DNA of 12,902 bases from contig JAICUV010000075.1 of the NCBI GenBank assembly GCA_025935655.1, positions 1 to 12,902 of the forward strand, written 5' to 3'. Below the pieces are notes generated by a model, which saw nothing but the letters and a program-made list of their open reading frames with translations, was not told where the DNA came from and ran no database searches. The first letter of the stretch is position 1. Every line of letters begins with the position of its first letter. Shown here piece by piece: positions 6,124-12,206 of the stretch. This DNA is from Chloroflexota bacterium. GTDB taxonomy: Bacteria > Chloroflexota > Limnocylindria > Limnocylindrales > CSP1-4. The translations under genes and the position numbers were made by a program.

Positions 6124-6251
6124 AGTGCCGGGAGTCACGAGTCGGGGGGCCGGACCGCCCCGTACGGACGACCCCTTCGGGCGCGGTCATCGCGCATCGC
6201 CCGCACCGACGCCGCGTGCCGCCCGCGCGGCCATCGCGCCCCGCTGGCCCC

Positions 6252-6268
6252 GGTGCGCGCCGCGCACC
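6252..6268. repeat. Seven-pair inverted repeat
   Basis: GGTGCGC, loop GCC, GCGCACC: a perfect hairpin 19 bases before the first CAGTCGC palindrome. No T-tract follows on either strand. It could serve as part of a bidirectional stop signal, but nothing proves this. Confidence 0.4.
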
Positions 6269-6287
6269 TCCGGCAGCCCCTGATCAT

Positions 6288-6309
6288 CCAGTCGCGGAGC
6301 GACTGGTAG
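6288..6309. repeat. CAGTCGC palindrome, copy 1 (with GTAG)
   Basis: CCAGTCGC, loop GGA, GCGACTGG is a perfect eight-pair hairpin, followed on the plus strand by TAG so that it ends GGTAG. Copy 3 at 6483-6503 has the same arms and the same GGTAG ending but a different loop, so the stem sequence is preserved while the loop varies. Confidence 0.5.
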
Positions 6310-6433
6310 TCCGCGCGTTCGCTGGCTGCAGCAGCTCGGAGCACCTGAGTCGACGGGACCTGGCGCCTCGGCCTGCCATCCCGATGCCATACATGCACCC
6401 CACGGGTGGTGGACAGTGGGCTCCTGTCGAGTA

Positions 6434-6450
6434 CCCATCACGTGACTGGG
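6434..6450. repeat. CAGTCAC palindrome-like element, copy 2 (imperfect)
   Basis: The core TCACGTGA is a perfect palindrome, flanked by CCCA and C-TGGG, which pair apart from one extra base. On the minus strand it begins CCCAGTCACGTG, matching the CAGTCRC arm of the other copies. Confidence 0.35.
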
Positions 6451-6482
6451 GGACGGCCGGGGGGACGTGCAGGTCGTCCGTG

Positions 6483-6503
6483 CAGTCGCCCGGCGACTGG
6501 TAG
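6483..6503. repeat. CAGTCGC palindrome, copy 3 (with GTAG)
   Basis: CAGTCGC, loop CCG, GCGACTG forms a perfect seven-pair hairpin and is followed by GTAG, as in copy 1. The 180-base flanks of the two copies do not resemble each other, so the short element itself is what is shared. Confidence 0.5.
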
Positions 6504-6533
6504 AAGGGACTCGTGGCGGACGGCGTCGATAGC

Positions 6534-6549
6534 ACCCACCCGGTGACTG
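6534..6549. repeat. CAGTCAC element, copy 4 (degenerate)
   Basis: On the minus strand it reads CAGTCACCGGGTGGGTG. The left arm matches the family, while the right arm pairs only partly (CACC with GGTG or GGGTG). It lies about 50 bases from copy 3, close to the spacing between copies 2 and 3. Confidence 0.3.
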
Positions 6550-6589
6550 TTTGACCAACGCGCCGTAGCGACAGAGCGCCCCGCCCCGC

Positions 6590-6643
6590 GGGCGCCGGCC
6601 CGAGGCCGACCCTGGGCGCCGGCCCAATGCGGACCCCGGGCGC
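6590..6643. repeat. 24-bp imperfect tandem repeat (about 2.25 copies)
   Basis: GGGCGCCGGCCC occurs at 6590 and again at 6614, and a third unit begins with GGGCGC at 6638. The two full units agree at 20 of 24 positions. The array ends 13 bases from the stop of the kinase-like gene. Each core contains the palindrome GGCGCC. It is probably slippage-generated spacer DNA. Confidence 0.55.
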
Positions 6644-6656
6644 ACGACCTCCTGCG

Positions 6657-7301
6657 TCAGGCGGGGGCGAGCCCCCGGGGCCACAGCCCCCCGGTCGACG
6701 CCATCCAGTCGGCGATCCGCAGGCAGGCCGCGTCGATGTCGCCGTCCGTCGTGTCGAGCTCCAGCACCGGGAGGATCGACGCCGAGGCAAGGCGCTGGAG
6801 CAGGTCCTGCTCCCGGCGGAAGCGATCCAGGTCGTCGTACTGGGACGGGTTGCCGGACACCAGCAGCCGCTCCTCGCGTGCGGCCTCCCACGTGCCGTCC
6901 CGCCGGGTGCACAGCACCAGGTGGACGTCGAGCGCCGCCAGGCGCTGCTCCAGCCAGCCGAAGTCCACGTCCCGGCCGTGCTCGGCCAGCTGGTAGGCGC
7001 GGGCGGAGAGGTGGAACCGGTCGATGATCCAGGAGTAGTGGGGCTGGAGCTCGATGAGACGGACCCAGGCGTCGAACACGGCCATCGCCCGCGCCTCCTC
7101 GTCCGGCCCTTCGAAGTTGATCGGCCCGCGGCCCCATGGCTCCGGCGTGAACCCGCACCACTCCGCGGAGATGAGCGGCGAGTGGTAGCGGTAGCGCCGC
7201 GGACCCACGATCGCCGGGTGCTCGTTGAGGGCGAACGCGAGTTCGGTCTTGTGGGTCAGGCGCGTGCCTTCGAGGATGATCTTGGGGGTCAGCTTGGCCA
7301 T
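6657..7301 (-). CDS. P-loop nucleoside/nucleotide kinase-like protein with altered Walker A
   Basis: A 214-residue protein resembling the thymidylate kinase/deoxynucleoside kinase fold. Strand 1 and P-loop read KIILEGTRLTHKTELAFAL: Gly12-x4-His17-Lys18-Thr19, so the usual second glycine is His. WIIDRFHLSARAYQL (91-105) matches the DRYxxSxxAY substrate-binding segment of dTMP kinases, and VHLVLCTRR followed by AAREERL (125-146) fits the NMP-binding strand and LID arginine region. The end IADWM lies on a final helix. The substrate is unknown; the family may be nucleotide kinases, or P-loop proteins that no longer hydrolyse ATP. The ATG at 7301 starts where homology begins; it has no Shine-Dalgarno sequence but has TACCCT seven bases upstream. 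It is divergent from the YbaK-type gene across 198 bases. Confidence 0.7.
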   Translation of the reverse strand: MAKLTPKIILEGTRLTHKTELAFALNEHPAIVGPRRYRYHSPLISAEWCGFTPEPWGRGPINFEGPDEEARAMAVFDAWVRLIELQPHYSWIIDRFHLSARAYQLAEHGRDVDFGWLEQRLAALDVHLVLCTRRDGTWEAAREERLLVSGNPSQYDDLDRFRREQDLLQRLASASILPVLELDTTDGDIDAACLRIADWMASTGGLWPRGLAPA

Positions 7302-7308
7302 CGGCGCG

Positions 7309-7314
7309 AGGGTA
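7309..7314 (-). promoter_or_regulatory. Candidate -10 hexamer (TACCCT) for a leaderless kinase-like transcript
   Basis: TACCCT on the minus strand is followed by seven bases and the ATG at 7301. With no ribosome site, transcription from the start codon is plausible. No convincing -35 element is present at normal spacing. Confidence 0.3.
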
Positions 7315-7499
7315 GCGCGCGACGCGCAAGCCGGGTTCCGCGCACGACCCGAGGCCACCCTGCCACCTGCAGGCCATCGGCAACCTCGCCCGTCGACCGA
7401 TGCCACTCGTCAGCGCTGGTCGCCCGCGGGATGCTCGGTCGAGGCTCCGGTGCCGGCCCGGACGGGCTGGCTCCGCCGGTGGCCGGAGGAGGCCGCGCC

Positions 7500-8015
7500 A
7501 TGCTGCAGTCGCCGTCATTCATCGGCCCGCACGCGGGCCTCATCGACTGGCTCGCCGGCCGACGCGTCGAGTACGAGATCCGGGAGCATCCGCAGGCGTT
7601 CACCGCGGAGGCGACGGCGCGGGCCGAGCACCTCGACCCGCACGCGTTCGTCAAGGTCGTGGGGGTGGTCACGGACGACGGGCGACGCGTCCTGCTCGCC
7701 GTCGAGGCCATCGATCACGTCGACCTGGGCAAGGCGCGGCGGGTCCTGGGCGCAACTGACGTGCGGATCATGACCGAGCCGGAGTTCGCCGCCCTCGCGC
7801 CTGACTGCGAGGCGGGCGCGATCCCGCCCGTGCCGGAGCTGTGGAACCTGCCCGTGTACGTGGACCTGGCGCTGCGAGACGTGCCGGTCCTCGCGTTCGC
7901 GGCGGGCTCGCACCGCTTCTCCGTCCACGTGGACCGGAGCGCGTGGGAACGGACGAGCGGCATCGCCTACGCGGACATCGCCCGCGACGACGGACGACCC
8001 GCCTGGGCAGGCTGA
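7500..8015 (+). CDS. YbaK/aminoacyl-tRNA deacylase domain protein
   Basis: A 171-residue member of the YbaK/ProX/EbsC fold that hydrolyses mischarged aminoacyl-tRNA (Cys-tRNA-Pro or Ala-tRNA-Pro) in trans. The conserved lysine is Lys52 in HAFVKVVGVV, preceded by the TAEATARAEHLDP helix. EAGAIPPVPELWNLPVYVD matches the G-x-x-P-P-x-G active-site stretch, and LAFAAGSHRFSVHVD the final strand pair. The ATG at 7500 has the strong site GGAGGAGG seven bases before it, which rules out the longer upstream frame. It is followed after 13 bases by an eRF1-domain-like gene, suggesting an operon of translation-quality proteins. tRNA specificity cannot be told from sequence; in this broad family some members have other substrates. 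Confidence 0.85.
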   Translation: MLQSPSFIGPHAGLIDWLAGRRVEYEIREHPQAFTAEATARAEHLDPHAFVKVVGVVTDDGRRVLLAVEAIDHVDLGKARRVLGATDVRIMTEPEFAALAPDCEAGAIPPVPELWNLPVYVDLALRDVPVLAFAAGSHRFSVHVDRSAWERTSGIAYADIARDDGRPAWAG

Positions 8016-8028
8016 GCGAGGGTCCGTG

Positions 8029-8460
8029 ATGCATGTGCAGCTTGGCGACGGGGCCACGACCCTCGTCTGGATCGACACCGAGGAAGCGATCATCGTCCGC
8101 TGGGAGGACCGCGCGACCGTGGAGCGCCTGCACTCCGACGTGGAGGGCCGGCACCGCTCGTCCGGGAACGAGGGGATCGGGACGAGCGCGGAGGCGATGG
8201 ATCACGCGCGCCGGGAGCACCTCCGGCGGTTCCTCGACGAGGTGGTGGAGCACGTCCCGTCCGCGGGTGACGTGACCGTGGTGGGGCCGGGCCTCGTCCG
8301 GGAGCGGCTCGAGCGCTCGCTCCGCGCCGACGACCGGCGCCACGGGCGGGTGCGCCACGTCCGCTCGTCGGCATCGGACCGGGTCACGGAGCAGGAGCTG
8401 GTGGCACACGTCCGGGCGCTCGCCGGGGACGCGCCACGACGCAGGCGCCTGCCGGTGTAG
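8029..8460 (+). CDS. eRF1-domain-like (baeRF-type) translational machinery protein
   Basis: A 143-residue small protein resembling the bacterial eRF1-domain (baeRF) proteins often annotated as translational machinery protein. It begins TTLVWIDTEEAIIVRW, the strand that in the family reads roughly WIDHREARI, has a His/Arg-rich middle (RLHSDVEGRHRSSGNEG), a helical run, then VTVVGPGLVRERLERSL, which matches the GPG strand-loop-helix of the eRF1 fold. VTEQELVAHVRAL closes the domain. The ATG at 8029 has GAGGG six bases upstream; a GTG directly before it (8026) would add one residue. Relatives are implicated in ribosome or stalled-complex biology, but no function is proved. It lies 13 bases after the YbaK-type gene and the two probably form an operon. 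Confidence 0.7.
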   Translation: MHVQLGDGATTLVWIDTEEAIIVRWEDRATVERLHSDVEGRHRSSGNEGIGTSAEAMDHARREHLRRFLDEVVEHVPSAGDVTVVGPGLVRERLERSLRADDRRHGRVRHVRSSASDRVTEQELVAHVRALAGDAPRRRRLPV

Positions 8461-8546
8461 CGGGGGGACGAACGAACGACCCGGACGACGGACGAGGTCC
8501 CGGGACGCACGATCCGTCCCGCGCTCGCCGTCCGGGACCGCTCACC

Positions 8547-8561
8547 CGGGCCTTCGGCCCG
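8547..8561. terminator. Hairpin with TTC loop, possible terminator of the upstream pair
   Basis: CGGGCC, TTC, GGCCCG gives a six-pair G/C stem about 90 bases after the baeRF stop. There is no T-tract, so intrinsic termination is uncertain; it might be a Rho-dependent or RNA-end-stabilising structure. Nearby GTCCCGGGAC (8497-8506) is another short palindrome. Confidence 0.3.
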
Positions 8562-8723
8562 CGAACCGTGCCGGAGGCCCGGGTCACCCCCGCCGCGACC
8601 CTACGTTGCGCCTGCGGTACGAACAGGTTGCGGCATCGGGAGGGACGGCCCCCGGCAACGTGCCACATCGGCCCTCGCCCGCCCCAGCGGCCCGGTCCAT
8701 CCTCGGGTTCCGGAGGTATCCGA

Positions 8724-9008
8724 ATGACCATGTCCACGCCGCTCGTCGACGCCCCGCTCCGGCGCGCCCCGGGTGAGCTTCCAGCGTTCCGGCCCGTCGT
8801 CGTCGCGGACGAGCGATGCAAGGGCTGCGGCCTGTGCGTCGACGCCTGTCCGCCCCGCGTGCTCGCCCTCGACGAACGATTCGTCAACGCGATGGGCCAC
8901 CACGTCGTCCGCCTCGTCGACGCCGACGCGTGCACCAGCTGCGCCAAGTGCGCACGGGTCTGCCCGGATGCGGTGCTGACCATCTACGCGCGCCCGAAGG
9001 AGGCCTGA
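8724..9008 (+). CDS. korD: 2[4Fe-4S] ferredoxin, delta subunit of 2-oxoacid:ferredoxin oxidoreductase
   Basis: A 94-residue protein with two complete cluster motifs, CKGCGLCVDACP (Cys32, 35, 38, 42) and CTSCAKCARVCP (Cys70, 73, 76, 80). This is the bacterial 2[4Fe-4S] fold of the delta subunit in four-subunit oxidoreductases. The 17-residue spacer between motifs is longer than in clostridial ferredoxin. Its role is to take electrons from the TPP/FeS site of the beta subunit to soluble ferredoxin. GGAGG lies seven bases before the ATG at 8724; the upstream in-frame sequence is not coding-like. A second ATG two codons later is possible. The gene starts the operon and ends beside the ribosome site of the alpha-subunit gene. 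The enzyme may be KorD or VorD, since substrate cannot be read from it. Confidence 0.92.
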   Translation: MTMSTPLVDAPLRRAPGELPAFRPVVVADERCKGCGLCVDACPPRVLALDERFVNAMGHHVVRLVDADACTSCAKCARVCPDAVLTIYARPKEA

Positions 9009-9010
9009 CG

Positions 9011-10201
9011 ATGGCCGTCCTCGACCGTCCCGCGGACGCCGATCGTCCGCTCCCCATCGCCTCGCCGCCCGGGACCGGCGGCGAGGCGACCCTCGGCCAC
9101 GTCGTCCAGGGGCTGCGCACCGAGCGGCTGCTCATGAAGGGCAACGAGGCCATCGCGGAGGCGGCGATCGCGGCCGGCTGCGACGCCTACTTCGGGTACC
9201 CGATCACGCCCCAGGCGGAGCTCCTGGAGTGGATGGCGCGCAGGATGCCCGAGGAGGGCCGCGTGTTCGTCCAGGCGGAGAGCGAGCTGGCCGCGATCAA
9301 CATGGCGCTGGGCGCAGGTGCGGCGGGCGCGCGCGTCCTCGTGTCGAGCTCCAGCCCGGGCATCAGCCTGATGGCCGAGACGATGTCCTACATGGCCGGC
9401 TCGCGCGTGCCGTGCGTCCTCATCAACGTGATGCGCGGCGGGCCCGGGCTGGGGTCCATCGGCGCGGCGCAGGGCGACTATCTCCAGGCGACGAAGGGCC
9501 ACGGCCACGGCGATTACCGCGTCCCGGTGCTCGCGCCGTCGTCGATCGGCGAGGCGATCGAGCTCGTGTCCCACGCGTTCGTGCTCGCCGAGCGCTACCG
9601 GACGCCCGTGATGATCCTCGCCGACGGGATCCTCGGCCAGGCGATGGAGCCCGTGGAGCCCGAGTTCCCGCGCCTGCCGAAGCCGGTGGCGGACTGGACC
9701 ATCGAGGGGGCGGTCGATCGCGAGCCGCGGGTGGTGCGCTCGCTTCACATCCAGCCACAGGACCTCGAGGCGCACAACGACGTGCTGCAGGCCACGTACC
9801 GCGAGATCGTCGAGCGCGAGCCCCGCTGGGCGGGCGAGCTGCTCGAGGACGCGGAGGTCGTGGTCGTGGGCTACGGGACCGCGGCGCGCGTCGCCCGGAC
9901 GGCCGTCGAACGGGCCCGCGACGAGGGCATCCGGGCGGGGCTGTTCCGGCCGGTCACGCTGTGGCCGTTCCCGGTCGGCGGTCTCCGGGCCGCGACCGCT
10001 GGAGCCCGCGCGGTGCTCACGGTCGAGATGTCCGCCGGCCAGCTGGTCGAGGACGTGCGCCTCGCGCTCGAGGGCTCCGTACCCGTCTTCCTCCACGGCC
10101 GGACGGGCGGCATGGTGCCGAGCCCCGACGCGGTCGTCGAGGCCATCCGCAGGGCCTGCGCCGGCGAACCGCCGCTGCCGGGCGTGGAGGCAGTCCGATG
10201 A
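9011..10201 (+). CDS. korA: 2-oxoacid:ferredoxin oxidoreductase alpha subunit (KorA/VorB type)
   Basis: A 396-residue alpha subunit of the pyruvate/2-oxoglutarate:ferredoxin oxidoreductase superfamily. LMKGNEAIAEAAIAAGCDAYFGYPITPQAEL (41-71 region) carries the conserved KGNEA and YPITP signatures; QAESELAAINMALGAGAAG matches the cofactor-pyrimidine region, and the C-terminal half has the GYGTAARVARTAVE and RPVTLWPFP stretches of domain II. The first 35 residues extend beyond the usual start near KGNEA and are low in homology. The ATG at 9011 is nevertheless secure: AAGGAGG lies seven bases upstream. Residues look like the branched-chain/2-oxoglutarate (VorB/KorA) group rather than pyruvate enzymes. 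The stop overlaps the beta-subunit start as ATGA, so the subunits are probably made in equal amounts. Confidence 0.92.
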   Translation: MAVLDRPADADRPLPIASPPGTGGEATLGHVVQGLRTERLLMKGNEAIAEAAIAAGCDAYFGYPITPQAELLEWMARRMPEEGRVFVQAESELAAINMALGAGAAGARVLVSSSSPGISLMAETMSYMAGSRVPCVLINVMRGGPGLGSIGAAQGDYLQATKGHGHGDYRVPVLAPSSIGEAIELVSHAFVLAERYRTPVMILADGILGQAMEPVEPEFPRLPKPVADWTIEGAVDREPRVVRSLHIQPQDLEAHNDVLQATYREIVEREPRWAGELLEDAEVVVVGYGTAARVARTAVERARDEGIRAGLFRPVTLWPFPVGGLRAATAGARAVLTVEMSAGQLVEDVRLALEGSVPVFLHGRTGGMVPSPDAVVEAIRRACAGEPPLPGVEAVR

Positions 10202-11016
10202 CCGCGCCGTCCATCGGCCGCCTGATCTACGAGCGGCCGGCGCTGCTGTCGTCCAAGCCGACCAGCTACTGCCCCGGGTGCGGGCACGGCATCGTCCACC
10301 GCCTGCTGGCCGAGGTCCTGGGGGAGCTGGGTCTCGGGTCGCGCACGATCCTCGTGGGCTCCGTCGGCTGCTCCGTGTTCGCGTACGACTACCTGCGGCT
10401 CGACTCCGTCGAGTCGCCGCACGGCCGAGCGGCCGCGGTCGCCACCGGCGTCAAGCGGTACCGTCCGGACCGGGTCGTGTTCACGTACCAGGGCGACGGC
10501 GACCTCGCCGCCATCGGGACGGCGGAGATCGTCCACGCCGCCGCGCGCGGCGAGCGCTTCACGACGATCTTCGTCAACAACGGGATCTACGGCATGACCG
10601 GCGGCCAGATGGCCCCCACCACGCTGCCCGGCCAGAAGACGACGTCGAGCCCGCTGGGCCGCGACACGTCCGTCGCCGGGTACCCGCTGCCCGTGACCGA
10701 GATGCTGTCGCTGCTGCCGGGCGTCGCGTACGCGGCTCGCGGCTCGGTGGCCGAGCCCGGGCTCATCGGCAAGACCAAGGCCGCCATCAAGCGGGCGTTC
10801 GAGGTCCAGCTCGAGGGCAAGGGGTTCTCCATCGTGGAGGTGCTGTCCACCTGTCCGGTGGGCTGGGGCATGACCCCGACCGCCGCCATGGAGCGGCTCG
10901 CGACGGAGGTCACGGCCGCGTACCCGCTGGGTACCTACGTCGACCGGGCGCGGGGCATCGCGCCGTCGATGCCGGTGCCCGGCTCGCTGGTCCGGTCGGT
11001 CTCGGAGGGCTTCTGA
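10198..11016 (+). CDS. korB: 2-oxoacid:ferredoxin oxidoreductase beta subunit (KorB type)
   Basis: A 272-residue beta subunit, of normal length. YCPGCGHG (24-31) supplies Cys25 and Cys28; with Cys58 (GSVGCSVF) and Cys219 (STCPVGW) they should hold the [4Fe-4S] cluster. GDGDLAAIG (99-107) followed by FVNNGIYGMTGGQ (125-137) is the thiamine diphosphate/Mg2+ motif (GDG...NN). The TPP-binding half and the alpha subunit make the active site for oxidative decarboxylation of a 2-oxoacid by CoA. The ATG is inside the ATGA overlap with korA, with no separate ribosome site needed. Compared with alpha, this is the best-conserved protein in the window. The 2-oxoglutarate or branched-chain choice remains open. 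Confidence 0.93.
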   Translation: MTAPSIGRLIYERPALLSSKPTSYCPGCGHGIVHRLLAEVLGELGLGSRTILVGSVGCSVFAYDYLRLDSVESPHGRAAAVATGVKRYRPDRVVFTYQGDGDLAAIGTAEIVHAAARGERFTTIFVNNGIYGMTGGQMAPTTLPGQKTTSSPLGRDTSVAGYPLPVTEMLSLLPGVAYAARGSVAEPGLIGKTKAAIKRAFEVQLEGKGFSIVEVLSTCPVGWGMTPTAAMERLATEVTAAYPLGTYVDRARGIAPSMPVPGSLVRSVSEGF

Positions 11017-11567
11017 TGGAACGCTCCACGATCTTCGCCGGGTTCGGCGGCCAGGGGATCCTGTTCGCGGGCAAGGTGCTCGCGGAGGCGGCGCTCCTGG
11101 AGGGTCGCGAGGTCCTGTGGATCCCCTCCTACGGGCCCGAGATGCGCGGGGGCACCGCGTCGTGCACGGTCATCGTGTCCGACCGGGTCATCGGCTCGCC
11201 AGTCGTGGACCGCGCGGACCACGCCGTGGTCCTCAACCCGCCGTCGATGGCGAAGTACGCCCCGGTCGTCGCGGTGGGCGGCCTGCTCGTCGTCAACACG
11301 ACGCTGATCGAGGCGGAGGCCGGGCGGGACGACATCGAGATCCTCGAGGTCCCGTGCACGTCGGTGGCGCGCGGCGCGGGGGACGACAAGCTCGTCTCGG
11401 TCGTGGCGCTCGGGGCGCTCGTCGGACGCCGCCGGTTCGTCGAGCCGGAGAGCGTCCACCGGGCATTCGAGCTGCTGCTCGGCGCCAAGCGGCCGGAGCT
11501 CGTCGCGGCGGACAGTGCCGCGTTCGACGCCGGCTACGAGGCAGGGCTGGAGCCGGCGATCGCCTGA
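11016..11567 (+). CDS. korC: 2-oxoacid:ferredoxin oxidoreductase gamma subunit (KorC type)
   Basis: A 183-residue gamma (CoA-binding) subunit. IFAGFGGQGILFAGKVLAEA opens with the GFGGQG motif, and WIPSYGPEMRGGTASCTVI contains the SYGPEMRGG signature that places it in the Kor/Vor/Ior gamma family. VPCTSVARGAGDDKLVSVVALGAL is the later conserved part. Its ATG shares its A with the last base of the korB stop (TGATG), so all four subunits run as one coupled unit. The gene ends 19 bases before the convergent CBS-domain gene, and no hairpin with a T-tract lies between. Confidence 0.92.
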   Translation: MERSTIFAGFGGQGILFAGKVLAEAALLEGREVLWIPSYGPEMRGGTASCTVIVSDRVIGSPVVDRADHAVVLNPPSMAKYAPVVAVGGLLVVNTTLIEAEAGRDDIEILEVPCTSVARGAGDDKLVSVVALGALVGRRRFVEPESVHRAFELLLGAKRPELVAADSAAFDAGYEAGLEPAIA

Positions 11568-11586
11568 CGCGCGACGGGGAGACCGC

Positions 11587-12021
11587 TCAGCCCTGCTCCT
11601 CGGCCTGGAGCGCCATCGCGCGCACGAGGTCGGACGTCGCGAGGACGCCGATGGGCAGCTGCTCGTCCTCGTCCGCCACCACGACGAGGCGGTGGACGTG
11701 GTGGCGCTCCATCTTGCGGGCCGCGATCGCGATGGGCTGGTCGCGGTGCACGGTGAGCGCGGGGCTGGTCATGAGGTGCTTGACCCGGAGCCCGGACCAG
11801 TTCGTCCACAGGTACTCCGTCGCCCGGGCCCGGAGCAGGTCGGTCTGGCTCAGCACGCCGACGAGCGACCCCGCGGCGTCCACCACCGGCAGCCCCGAGA
11901 TGTGGTGCCGGTCGAGGAGCGTCGCCGCCACGGCGAGCGGGGCGTCCGCGCGCACGGTGACGGGCTCGAGGGCCATGAGATCGCCGACCAGCCTGGGCGC
12001 ATTGTGCGAGACCACGTTCAC
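11587..12021 (-). CDS. Two-CBS-domain protein
   Basis: A 144-residue soluble protein made almost wholly of two CBS domains, about residues 10-65 (VGDLMALEPVTVRADAPL to GVLSQTDLLRAR) and 80-138 (VKHLMTSPALTVHRDQP to GVLATSDLVRAM). Such pairs form a Bateman module that binds adenosine nucleotides (AMP, ATP, SAM) and relays energy status, usually to another protein. No enzyme or transporter domain is attached. The GTG at 12021 is chosen because GGAGGT lies five bases before it; a GTG two codons later is a weaker alternative. It is convergent with the Kor operon and divergent from the EamA gene, so a partner is not shown by context. Confidence 0.85.
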   Translation of the reverse strand: MNVVSHNAPRLVGDLMALEPVTVRADAPLAVAATLLDRHHISGLPVVDAAGSLVGVLSQTDLLRARATEYLWTNWSGLRVKHLMTSPALTVHRDQPIAIAARKMERHHVHRLVVVADEDEQLPIGVLATSDLVRAMALQAEEQG

Positions 12022-12206
12022 CGGGCACCTCCGCGGGCCATGCCGTCCGACCCCGGAGACAGCGTGCGCGGACGGGTCGACGGGCCAGAGGGCGAGGCGT
12101 CCCGATCGGCGGGGGCCAATGGGCATCGGACGCAACCGCCGACGGCCCGACGGTGTTCCAACGGGTACCGGACGCGTACCATGCGCCAGATCCCTGCAGA
12201 GGCCCC

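Larger units (their letters stand above)
6124..6656. other. Non-coding region rich in short palindromes
   Basis: About 530 bases between the ArsR operator and the end of the kinase-like gene. Open frames cross it on both strands, but none has a ribosome site, recognisable homology or low-complexity-free sequence; they are artefacts of high GC. It holds a GGTGCGC/GCGCACC hairpin (6252-6268), four related CAGTCRC elements, and a 24-bp tandem repeat next to the kinase-like stop. I see no tRNA, riboswitch or transposase remnant. Confidence 0.6.

Noticed and set aside
6288..6309. Classical REP sequence
   Set aside because: The GTAG lies 3' rather than 5' of the hairpin and no RAYT gene is in the window; kept only as a resemblance.
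6288..6549. Palindromes as a CRISPR array
   Set aside because: Spacing is irregular (140, 50 and 50 bases), copies are degenerate and no cas gene is near.
6627..7499. Long upstream extension of the YbaK-type frame
   Set aside because: GGAGGAGG precedes the ATG at 7500 at ideal distance; the extension is antisense to the kinase-like gene.
6187..7518. Minus-strand frame through the kinase-like gene and the palindrome region
   Set aside because: It shares its strand but not its frame with the recognisable kinase-like protein, and the translated sequence is compositionally biased with no family features.
8568..8723. GTG upstream of the ferredoxin gene as the true start
   Set aside because: The added 52 residues have no homology and the ATG at 8724 has GGAGG seven bases upstream.
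11568..11586. Terminator between the Kor operon and the CBS gene
   Set aside because: The 19-base gap contains no inverted repeat with a T-tract.
12156..12182. TTCCAA and TACCAT as a promoter for the EamA gene
   Set aside because: Spacing is only 15 bases and the -35 match is poor; too weak to list as a feature.
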